Source: Planctomycetota bacterium
GTDB taxonomy: Bacteria; Planctomycetota; Phycisphaerae; UBA1845; Fen-1342
NCBI GenBank assembly: GCA_030616465.1
Contig: JAUWXH010000014.1
Coordinates: 1 to 12,048 of the forward strand
Direction: 5' to 3'
Length of the DNA stretch: 12,048 nucleotides
This document shows positions 1 to 6,086 of this stretch, piece by piece. Position numbers and translations under genes: made by a program. The stretch's first letter is position 1. Each line of letters begins with the position of its first letter. The notes beneath the pieces are model-generated. The model had not been told where the DNA came from and made no database searches. It saw nothing but the letters and a program-made list of their open reading frames with translations.

Positions 1-60
1 GTCGCGACAGAGCCCGGCGACTACATTCGGGCTGTCGGGGGATACATGCCCGCGCCTTCG

Positions 61-100
61 GCTTGGGCATGCCACACTTGGCTTCGGCATACCACACTTG
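61..100. repeat. 20-bp tandem direct repeat, two copies
   Basis: Positions 61-80 and 81-100 are head-to-tail copies of a 20-base unit that match at 18 of 20 positions (differences at the 5th and 11th bases). The unit ends in CCACACTTG and contains GGCAT. It lies in the non-coding left edge of the window, just beyond the remnant of a helix-turn-helix reading frame. Two copies alone could come from slippage. They could also be part of a dispersed intergenic repeat family, which this window cannot show. Confidence 0.8.
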
Positions 101-178
101 AGCGCTGCCTGTTCTCGGCGGGGTCACGTCCAGCGCGCGGCAGAGTTTCTCGATGTTCGCGAGCGTCGGGCCGAGTCC
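92..178 (-). pseudogene. Possible remnant of an XRE-family helix-turn-helix gene
   Basis: Read on the minus strand directly after the LysM stop codon and in the same frame, this stretch gives GLGPTLANIEKLCRALDVTPP and then unrelated sequence. The segment PTLANIEKLCRALDVTP matches the last two helices of Cro/CI (XRE) HTH domains, where S-x-x-TL-x-x-I-x-x-ALxV-xP is usual. There is no start codon, no earlier part of the domain (the LysM gene occupies that space) and no normal C-terminus; the frame runs into the 20-bp tandem repeat. It is best read as a decayed fragment left after a rearrangement at the LysM gene end. It could be chance similarity, since only about 18 residues match. Confidence 0.4.
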
Positions 179-1042
179 TTACTCTTCGTTTTTCTTGGCG
201 GGCTTTTTCTCGAGCGGGGGCAGGCGCAGTTCCGTGCCCGGGATCAGCTCATCGGGCGATTCGAGCTTGTCACGGTTCAGCTCGAAAATCTCCAGGTAGC
301 GCGACTCGTCCTTCAGCACGTTCCGCGCGATCGCAATCAGCGTGTCGCCCTCCGCCACCACGTAGGTCGCCCGATCGGCGTCCTGCTTCTCCGTCGCGCG
401 TTTGACCTCGCCGGCCACAACCTGCTCCTTCGGCGGCAGCACGATTACCTGCCCCGCCTGCAAGCTCAACAGGTCCACGTCCGGATTGGCGGCCTGGATC
501 GCGGTCCAATAGCGGTCCTCGCCGTAGTGCTCGCGCGCGATGGCGATGAACGTATCGCCAAGCTGGATCGTGTAGGTCGAGCCCACCGCGGGTCTCTTCA
601 GGCCCTCCAACCGCGAGGCCACATCCTCCTTCGGGGAGGTCGGCAGCCGCTGCGCCTCGTCCGGCACAGGCGGCTCGGTCGCCGGCGCGCTTGTGGCCAC
701 CAGGCCGCCGGTCTCTAACGCCGCGAGGGGTTCTTCCGTCCCCGGCCCGGTCACCACCTCCCCAGGTTTCGACAGCTCCGGACCGGGCTGGATGGGCTCG
801 TAGGAGAGCACGGAGGGCTCTTCGGTTCGCCCTGGCGTGGTCGGTTCCTGCCGCGCCAAGGTCGTCTCGCCCGGGACGACTCGTTCGTCGCCGGCCAGCG
901 CAACGTCTTCCCCGGACGTTTGTCCCGGAGGCAGGTCGAAGGGGATCTTGTCGGCCTTCTCGGAGCTGTTCACGGCCCAGATGATGGCCCCGACGAAGAC
1001 GACCAGCCCGACGGCGATTGCTGCTTTGATCTCGGTACGCAT
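179..1042 (-). CDS. Membrane-anchored protein with two LysM domains
   Basis: 287 aa. The protein begins MRTEIKAAIA with a hydrophobic helix at about residues 7-24, which fits an N-terminal membrane anchor. A Pro/Glu/Thr-rich linker (about 35-150) follows, then two LysM domains: about 156-204 (YTIQLGDTFIAIA...) and about 226-276 (YVVAEGDTLIAIA...). Both have the GDT-x-x-x-IA core and the closing G-x-x-x-x-LPP strand. The C-terminus is Lys-rich (KKPAKKNEE). LysM modules bind N-acetylglucosamine polymers, so a peptidoglycan-associated envelope role is likely; no catalytic domain is visible. The ATG at 1042 was chosen because GGGAGG lies 7-8 nt upstream and the membrane segment follows at once; an in-frame ATG at 1096 would add 18 unlikely residues and would overlap the promoter-proximal leader. 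The gene lies 99 nt downstream of secDF on the same strand and also has its own promoter candidate. Confidence 0.85.
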   Translation of the reverse strand: MRTEIKAAIAVGLVVFVGAIIWAVNSSEKADKIPFDLPPGQTSGEDVALAGDERVVPGETTLARQEPTTPGRTEEPSVLSYEPIQPGPELSKPGEVVTGPGTEEPLAALETGGLVATSAPATEPPVPDEAQRLPTSPKEDVASRLEGLKRPAVGSTYTIQLGDTFIAIAREHYGEDRYWTAIQAANPDVDLLSLQAGQVIVLPPKEQVVAGEVKRATEKQDADRATYVVAEGDTLIAIARNVLKDESRYLEIFELNRDKLESPDELIPGTELRLPPLEKKPAKKNEE

Positions 1043-1105
1043 GATTCGCCCTCCCCGCAGGAGTTCCCCGTGTCCGCGGCACGCGACGCAGACCACGGCG
1101 TGGTT

Positions 1106-1114
1106 ATTATACCA
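1106..1114 (-). promoter_or_regulatory. Extended -10 promoter candidate for the LysM gene
   Basis: On the minus strand these bases read TGGTATAAT, an exact extended -10 element (TGn followed by consensus TATAAT), in otherwise GC-rich DNA. No good -35 box stands 16-18 bp upstream, which extended -10 promoters can tolerate. A start site near 1099 would leave a leader of about 57 nt before the ATG at 1042. It would allow the LysM gene to be expressed separately from secDF. Confidence 0.5.
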
Positions 1115-1141
1115 AATGCGGCGGGCGACAACAGTCGGTAA

Positions 1142-4100
1142 TCAGGCCACCGCCGCTTTCGGGCGTCTGCGCTCTAAACGGAGCATCAGTAGGGGGGCTG
1201 CCACGGCGATCGACGAGTACGTCCCGGTGATCACGCCGATCATCATACAGTAATTGAACCCGCGGATGCTGCTCCCGCCGAAGACGTACATCACCGCCAG
1301 CACGACGAAGGTGGTGAAGCTGGTGAGCAAGGTCCGCGCGATGCACTGGTTGATGCTCTGGTTGATGACCTCGGGGGTGACCATCCCGAGCCGCCCGCGT
1401 GTCTCGCGGATGCGGTCGAAGATGACGATCGTGTCGTTGATCGAGTATCCGATGATGGTCAGGAACGCCGCCACGATGGTCATGTTGATCTTGAAATCGT
1501 CGATCAGCAGGGCCTGGCCGATGGGATGTTGCGTGCCGCCCAGCCAGCCGCTGAAGCCGACGAAGGCCAGGGCGATGAGCACGTCGTGGACCAGGGCGCA
1601 GACGCCGGCGATGCCGTACATCGCCCGCCCGAAACGCAGCCACAGATACGCGATGATCATCGCCCACGACAACAGCAGAGCCAGCAAGGCGCGCGTCTGC
1701 GACTGAGCGGCGATCTGCGGCTTGAACTGCGAGACCTTGCGCAGCGTCTGCTCGGTGTCGAAGGTGGCGGTGGCCAGTTGCAACTCCTTCTGGGCCAGCT
1801 CCGTGAACCATCGATCCGGGTCCTCGGTGTAGGGGTAGTACCGGTCGGCCACCACGATCACCACGCTCGAGTAGGTTGCTTCGCCCTCGGCCTGGCCGGC
1901 GGGGATCAGGCCAATCACTTCGAACTCCCGCCAGGGCAGGTCCTGGTAATCGGGCTGCAAGCGCATGTTCCGCAGGCGTTTGGTGAGGGCGGGAATCGTC
2001 TGCGGCGGATCGAGCTGGTCGAAGCGCAGCGCGGCGCCCTCATAGTAGTCGGTGACGTCGCGCGCGGCTTCAGCGGGCAAATTGGGGACCACCGCTTCCA
2101 GGCGCCGGTTCGTGATTGGGTAGGGCCGGTCATCGTTGCCGCGGAACGTATAGGAGATTCTGGGCTGACGCTTGAGGTTTTCGCCCAGGGCCCGCTCCAG
2201 CGCGTGCTGCACCAGGCCCTTGTTGGTCTCGGTGGTGGTGACGTTCCAGACCAGGCCCTTTTCGGCCTCACCGCCCGGCTCGATAACCGCTCCGACGCTG
2301 GCCCGGCCGATGTTCTGACCCGCGAGGACCCCGTCGTCGGACCAACCGTGAACGAAGTCGCGAAGCTGCTCGGCCGTGACACCCTCTTGGACACGCACGC
2401 TGATCTCGTTCGGCCCCCCGTGGGCGTCGACGCCGCCGCGTTGCAGCAGCTTGGCATCCTCCAGCGGCTCGGTCAGCAGGGCGGCGAGCCGGCCGGCACT
2501 CACCTCCGGCACCATCACGCGAAAGAGGCCGGGCTCGGTCACCACCGGTTCGACCGTCGCCTGGGCGAGGCGCTCGCCGGTAGCGGAGATCGCCTGCCCG
2601 ACCAGCTCAAGCTGCTCGGTCAGGTCCACGTCGGTCATGCCGGCTTGCGTCAGTTCCACTTCGGCGTTCACGCCGCCCAGGAATTCGACGTCCAGCACGT
2701 CCTTGCGGCTGCGCGTCAGCAGCAGGCTCATGCCGCTTACGACGACGATGAGCGAGATGGGCACGAAGAACTTGCGCTTGGCGTACCAATTGATCTTGGG
2801 CACGCCGATCAGTTGCAGCATCTTGATGTCGCTGATCAGGTGGTATTTGACCAGCAAGCTGAAGACGGTGCGCGTAACGAACAGGGCGGTGAACAGGCTC
2901 CACACGATGCCCCAGCCGAGCGTGAGGCCGAAGCCCTTGATCTCTTCGCTGCCCACGTAGTAGATAATCACGCAGATGAGCAGGGTGGTGACGTTGGCGT
3001 CGATGATCGTGGAGAAGGCCTTGTCGTAGCCGTTCTTGATGACCATCCGCAGCGAGGAGCCGCGGGCCTTCTCCTCGCGCATGCGCTCGAAGATCAGCAC
3101 GTTGGCATCGACGGTCATGCCGATGGTGAGGATCACGCCGGCGATCCCGGCCAGGGTGAAGCGCGCCCCCAACATGGCCATGGCCGCGAGCACCAGCATT
3201 ATGTTCATGAGCAGGGCCACGTTGGCGATGGCCCCGTTGACCAGGTAGTAAGCGATCATCAGCACGGCGACGACGATTACGCCCGCCACGCCGGCCATGA
3301 AGGCCTTGCGCAGGTTGGTCTCGCCCAGAGACGAGCCGATGGTACGCTCGCTGATGGGGGTATCCTTGAGCCGGGCGGGCAAGGCTCCGGCCTGCATGGT
3401 CTGAACCAGGTAGGTGACTTTCTCTCTGCTGAAGTCACCGGTGATCTCGCCGCGCTGGCCGATGCGGCTTCGGATGTTGGGTGCCGAGTAGGCCACGTCG
3501 TCCACGAGAATACAGAGCGGTTTGTCGATGTTGTTCCGCGTCAGCTCCTGGAAGATATCGCCGCCGACCACGTCCAGCGTGAAGTCCACGCAGAGGCGTC
3601 CGTTCTGGTCGCGGTCGGAGTAGGCCCGCTTGAGCTGCCATCTGCGCGGGTTGCTGGCCAGCAGCCCGTCTTGCTCGCCGAGCTTGGCCAGGACGTACCA
3701 CTGCCCGCGGTAGGTGTCCGCGACCATGGCGCTGAATGACGTTTTGGGATCCTTGGCTCTTTCCTTCAGTTGAGCCTGAGAATCGAGGTTGAAGAAGGCC
3801 AGCGGGTTGTCGATCAGGAACCAACCTTCCGCGTCCCCGGGTCGCGGCGGGCGTTGCCCGTGCTCATGGAGCTCGTCGCGGTATTGGTCGTACTTGGTGA
3901 TGTTTTCGACGCTGGGCTCGGCGAGGATGCGGAATTCGAGCACGCCGGCCCCTTTCAGCAATCGCCGCAGGTCCGCCGGCCCATCCAGAAAGCCGCGCTT
4001 GCCGCGCCAGGCGTCAAACTTCTCTACGACCGTGCTAATCTGGCCCTCCAATTGCGGGTATTGCTTGCGCAAATCCTTGAGAGCGGTGTCGCGAATGGGT

Positions 4101-4861
4101 GACTTCTGGTCCAGTTCCAGGGTTTCCTGGAAACGGTTCGGGTCGATGTTTGTCTCCAGCACGGCCTCGACGGCATCGCGCCAGAGGTCCTCGGCATCGA
4201 GGGCCCGTAGATCCAGCTCCTCCTGTGTAACCACTTCGGCCGGCTCCGTGGTCGGAGCGCTGGCCGGGGCCGACGTCGGCTCGGTTGTTGGTGCTGCCGT
4301 CGGCTCCGTCGTCGGTACCGCCGCGGGTTGCGTCGCGGGCGGCCCGGCTTGCTGCGCCTTCAGCGCCACCACGTACTCGTCCCGCCGCTGGGCCGCTTCC
4401 TGAAGGAGTCGTTCGCGCTCGGCCGACCCGTCGGCCAATTCCTTCAGCTCCCGCTCCCGGTTCTCTGGGGTCTCGCGCAGAGCCTGCTCGAGCGCGCTGC
4501 GGCGAATGTTCGCGCCGGCAAACAGGACCTCGCGCGCGTTGACGTAGTCATCGCGGAACTTCGCGGCGTCCTTGGGCGGCAGCGGCATCGTCACTCCGAG
4601 GCGGTTACGCCCGTGCACGCGCCACCGCAAGTCGAACACCCCGTCGGGATCGACGCGCTTCTGGAGCAGGCGCTTCATGTCTTCCGCGAGGTTGGGGTAG
4701 CGTTCCCCTTCCTCCTCCTGGATCTCGAAGACCAGCTCGACGCCCCCGGCAATGTCCAGCCCGGGCCGTAGCCTGTCCTCTAGCGGATACAACAACCAGG
4801 CCGCCGCCACCAACACCACGCCGATCAACACCAGACGCTGTGTCAGATTCTTCTCCCACAT
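1142..4861 (-). CDS. secDF: Fused protein translocase subunit SecDF
   Basis: 1239 aa. SecDF uses the proton motive force to pull proteins across the inner membrane after SecA. The SecD half has an N-terminal helix (about 8-25), the D1 motif GLDIAGGVELVFEI (34-47), a periplasmic domain, and a helix bundle with GMTVDANVLIFERMREE ending near 597 and GFGLTLGWGIVWSLFTALF from 643. The SecF half has a helix (about 698-715), FLGGV (727-731), GYSINDTIVIFDRIRET near 1138-1154 and SINQCIARTLLTS near 1169-1181. By motif, Asp585, Asp1143 and Arg1176 match the proton-path residues Asp340, Asp637 and Arg671 of Thermus SecDF. The protein is far longer than usual fused SecDF (about 735-740 aa) because both periplasmic domains are enlarged. 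The ATG at 4861 was preferred to those at 4867 and 4948: GAGG stands 8 nt before it but only 2 nt before 4867. No yajC is adjacent; a 160-aa secreted protein gene lies 108 nt upstream. Confidence 0.97.
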   Translation of the reverse strand: MWEKNLTQRLVLIGVVLVAAAWLLYPLEDRLRPGLDIAGGVELVFEIQEEEGERYPNLAEDMKRLLQKRVDPDGVFDLRWRVHGRNRLGVTMPLPPKDAAKFRDDYVNAREVLFAGANIRRSALEQALRETPENRERELKELADGSAERERLLQEAAQRRDEYVVALKAQQAGPPATQPAAVPTTEPTAAPTTEPTSAPASAPTTEPAEVVTQEELDLRALDAEDLWRDAVEAVLETNIDPNRFQETLELDQKSPIRDTALKDLRKQYPQLEGQISTVVEKFDAWRGKRGFLDGPADLRRLLKGAGVLEFRILAEPSVENITKYDQYRDELHEHGQRPPRPGDAEGWFLIDNPLAFFNLDSQAQLKERAKDPKTSFSAMVADTYRGQWYVLAKLGEQDGLLASNPRRWQLKRAYSDRDQNGRLCVDFTLDVVGGDIFQELTRNNIDKPLCILVDDVAYSAPNIRSRIGQRGEITGDFSREKVTYLVQTMQAGALPARLKDTPISERTIGSSLGETNLRKAFMAGVAGVIVVAVLMIAYYLVNGAIANVALLMNIMLVLAAMAMLGARFTLAGIAGVILTIGMTVDANVLIFERMREEKARGSSLRMVIKNGYDKAFSTIIDANVTTLLICVIIYYVGSEEIKGFGLTLGWGIVWSLFTALFVTRTVFSLLVKYHLISDIKMLQLIGVPKINWYAKRKFFVPISLIVVVSGMSLLLTRSRKDVLDVEFLGGVNAEVELTQAGMTDVDLTEQLELVGQAISATGERLAQATVEPVVTEPGLFRVMVPEVSAGRLAALLTEPLEDAKLLQRGGVDAHGGPNEISVRVQEGVTAEQLRDFVHGWSDDGVLAGQNIGRASVGAVIEPGGEAEKGLVWNVTTTETNKGLVQHALERALGENLKRQPRISYTFRGNDDRPYPITNRRLEAVVPNLPAEAARDVTDYYEGAALRFDQLDPPQTIPALTKRLRNMRLQPDYQDLPWREFEVIGLIPAGQAEGEATYSSVVIVVADRYYPYTEDPDRWFTELAQKELQLATATFDTEQTLRKVSQFKPQIAAQSQTRALLALLLSWAMIIAYLWLRFGRAMYGIAGVCALVHDVLIALAFVGFSGWLGGTQHPIGQALLIDDFKINMTIVAAFLTIIGYSINDTIVIFDRIRETRGRLGMVTPEVINQSINQCIARTLLTSFTTFVVLAVMYVFGGSSIRGFNYCMMIGVITGTYSSIAVAAPLLMLRLERRRPKAAVA
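4238..4327 (-). repeat. Pro/Thr/Glu/Ala-rich repeat linker inside the SecD periplasmic domain
   Basis: SecDF residues about 179-208 consist of repeated TTEPT/SAP units (for example TTEPTAAPTTEPTSAP), encoded by an internally repetitive GC-rich stretch. A charged, probably coiled-coil segment precedes it (about 129-171: RERELKEL, ERERLLQEAAQRRDEY). Together they look like a flexible insertion that separates two parts of the first periplasmic domain that are contiguous in ordinary SecD. Confidence 0.75.
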
Positions 4862-4867
4862 GATCAT

Positions 4868-4875
4868 TCCCTCTC
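4868..4875 (-). promoter_or_regulatory. secDF ribosome binding site, deciding the start
   Basis: The minus strand reads GAGAGGGA immediately before ATG ATC ATG TGG. The GAGG core is 8 nt from the second ATG (4861) but only 2 nt from the first (4867). The protein is therefore most likely initiated at MWEKNLTQR. An upstream in-frame ATG at 4948 lies in the leader hairpin and has no such site. Confidence 0.7.
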
Positions 4876-4909
4876 GGGTAAGATTGAGTTTTCTGCAAGA
4901 ACCACCGGC

Positions 4910-4924
4910 GAGCGCGCCGCGCTC
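4910..4924 (-). promoter_or_regulatory. Second hairpin in the secDF leader
   Basis: GAGCGC and GCGCTC (6-bp perfect stem, 3-nt loop) in the transcript, 24 nt downstream of the first hairpin and 35 nt upstream of the secDF ribosome binding site. GC-rich stems arise easily in such DNA. It is listed because two perfect short-loop hairpins fall within one 108-nt leader. Confidence 0.4.
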
Positions 4925-4947
4925 GGCACGCCGAACCGTCGCGTACA

Positions 4948-4964
4948 CGGGGCCTGCGGCCCCG
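4948..4964 (-). promoter_or_regulatory. Strong GC hairpin directly after the 160-aa gene
   Basis: The transcript can form CGGGGCC-GCA-GGCCCCG, a perfect 7-bp all-GC stem with a 3-nt loop, starting 5 nt past the stop codon of the 160-aa gene. No U-tract follows, so it is not a canonical intrinsic terminator. It could be an mRNA-stability or translational-control element between the small gene and secDF, because a ribosome stalled at the end of the small gene would cover or melt it. Confidence 0.55.
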
Positions 4965-4969
4965 GGCGG

Positions 4970-5452
4970 CTACGCGACCGGCGGCCCGGTTGGCAAAATG
5001 CTGGTGAGAAAGCTGGCTTGGTGGGCCAGTAAGACCTGGCCGCCGCCCGCCACACTGCCGATCGCCCCCGACGAACGCGGCGGCATTTTCCACGGGAACG
5101 GCCGAGCGGCGTCAAGGTCCCAGACTCCGGCGTCGGTTCCCTCATAGTCACGACGTCCGCTCACGGTCGAGCGCACGAACTTGCCGCGCAGCGGTTGTCG
5201 AGGCGACGAGGTCAGCGCCCGGGCCGGCCAGCGGGGCGCCACCACGTCCGGGAGCGTGCTGGCCAGGCTGGGCGGCGGGACCTCGCGCGAGTCCGAATCG
5301 TCGCCCGACTCGGGCTGCTCGGGGCGGGCCGCGGCGTGCTCGGCTTGGACGGGTACTTCCTCCAGCCAGGGGCAGACCTTCTCTTGGGTCGCCGCCAGCA
5401 GCAACACCGCCAACCCGCACGTCAGCCTGACCACACCTTCGGCACGCGTCAT
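4970..5452 (-). CDS. Secreted 160-aa protein of unknown function upstream of secDF
   Basis: 160 aa; family not recognised. The sequence starts MTRAEGVVRLTCGLAVLLLAATQ: a short basic region, a hydrophobic core (about 10-21) and a plausible signal-peptide cleavage region near 21-25. A Pro/Glu/Asp/Ser-rich stretch (about 33-70) follows, then a basic segment (about 74-101), Gly-rich residues 129-138 and a C-terminus HQASFLTSILPTGPPVA. Third codon positions are strongly G/C, as in the neighbouring genes, which supports real coding. The ATG at 5452 is preferred because GAGG (5461-5464) stands 8 nt upstream; ATG 5458 is too close to it. The gene is first in the minus-strand cluster, with a promoter just before it, and lies 108 nt upstream of secDF. 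This position, size and signal sequence resemble regulatory arrest peptides such as VemP, but no established stalling motif is present. It could also be an ordinary exported protein. Confidence 0.62.
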   Translation of the reverse strand: MTRAEGVVRLTCGLAVLLLAATQEKVCPWLEEVPVQAEHAAARPEQPESGDDSDSREVPPPSLASTLPDVVAPRWPARALTSSPRQPLRGKFVRSTVSGRRDYEGTDAGVWDLDAARPFPWKMPPRSSGAIGSVAGGGQVLLAHQASFLTSILPTGPPVA

Positions 5453-5467
5453 GCACATAGCCTCGGC

Positions 5468-5496
5468 ATTGTAGGGTCCCGGCGTCGAGTTGCCAA
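5468..5496 (-). promoter_or_regulatory. Sigma70-like promoter for the secDF cluster
   Basis: On the minus strand TTGGCA (5491-5496, 5 of 6 to consensus) and TACAAT (5468-5473, 5 of 6) are separated by exactly 17 bp. The start site would fall near 5461, leaving a very short leader before the ATG at 5452. It would drive the 160-aa gene and probably secDF and the LysM gene behind it. The VOC gene is transcribed the other way from the same intergenic region. Confidence 0.55.
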
Positions 5497-5582
5497 CGCC
5501 CACCGCTTGCGTCCAGAGGCTGAGGCGGTCAAACTCTGGCCGCGTCGGAACGGAGAATACCTTGACCCTCAGGAGAGCTGCC

Positions 5583-5939
5583 ATGGCGAGTCCTCTTTGC
5601 CACTTCGAGTTCCAGTCAGACGACCCCGAGAAGTGCCAACAGTTCTACGGCAGCGTTCTCGGCTGGGAGTTCGACAGCCAGTCGATGGGCGACTACACGC
5701 TGATCAAGACCGGGAGCGAGCCCGGCGGCGGCCTCATGAAACGCCCGCCGCAAGTCCCGGCCCCGTGCCTGACCGTCTACTTCCTGGTGGACGACATCGC
5801 GGCCACGCTCAACAAGGCCCAGCAAGCCGGTGGAAAGGTGCTCGTCCCCGAGACGCCGATTCCCAACGTCGGCGCGTTCGCCGTGCTGAGCGATCCGGAA
5901 GGGCTCCACTTCGGCATCTTCAAGAGCCAACAAGGCTAA
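5583..5939 (+). CDS. VOC (glyoxalase/bleomycin-resistance fold) family protein
   Basis: 118 aa, the usual size of a single-chain VOC protein made of two beta-alpha-beta-beta-beta units. Unit one: CHFEFQSDDPEKCQQFYGSVLGWEF (about 6-30) with the typical DPEK-x-x-x-FY-x-x-LGW pattern, followed by a GGGLMKRP turn (48-55). Unit two: LTVYFLVDDIAATLNKAQQAGGKVL (63-87) and FAVLSDPEGLHFGIF (99-113) with the family DPEG turn. The closing strand reads HFGIF and lacks the glutamate that often binds metal there, so substrate and metal dependence cannot be assigned. It is probably a soluble cytoplasmic dimer. AGGAG (5571-5575) lies 7 nt before the ATG. The gene stands alone between divergent and convergent neighbours. 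A 147-nt gap separates it from the end of the peptidase gene; no clear terminator was seen there. Confidence 0.9.
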   Translation: MASPLCHFEFQSDDPEKCQQFYGSVLGWEFDSQSMGDYTLIKTGSEPGGGLMKRPPQVPAPCLTVYFLVDDIAATLNKAQQAGGKVLVPETPIPNVGAFAVLSDPEGLHFGIFKSQQG

Positions 5940-6086
5940 CGCCGCCCGGTGCACCGGTAACGACTCGGTCCTCGATCGGGTGGTCCGCATCTTCAGAGGT
6001 GGGCGACGCGAGCACTCTGCCGATTCGTGTCCCCCCGGCCAAAACCGTGGGCTGTCCACCCATCGGCACGTTGGCGCCGGGGCGGA

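Noticed and set aside
1526..3739. Long plus-strand open frame (737 aa) antisense to secDF
   Set aside because: The minus strand encodes unmistakable SecDF motifs through the whole stretch. The antisense product is rich in His, Gln, Gly and Asp with no domain, as expected from a mirror of GC-rich codons.
4605..5093. Alternative minus-strand frame across the end of the 160-aa gene and the start of secDF
   Set aside because: It conflicts with the strongly supported secDF start. The chosen 160-aa frame alone has a promoter, a ribosome site and a signal peptide.
5946..5957. Perfect 12-bp palindrome CCGGTGCACCGG just after the VOC gene
   Set aside because: It leaves no loop for an RNA hairpin beyond a few bases and no T-tract follows, so it does not support a terminator. 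Palindromes of this size are unsurprising in GC-rich DNA.
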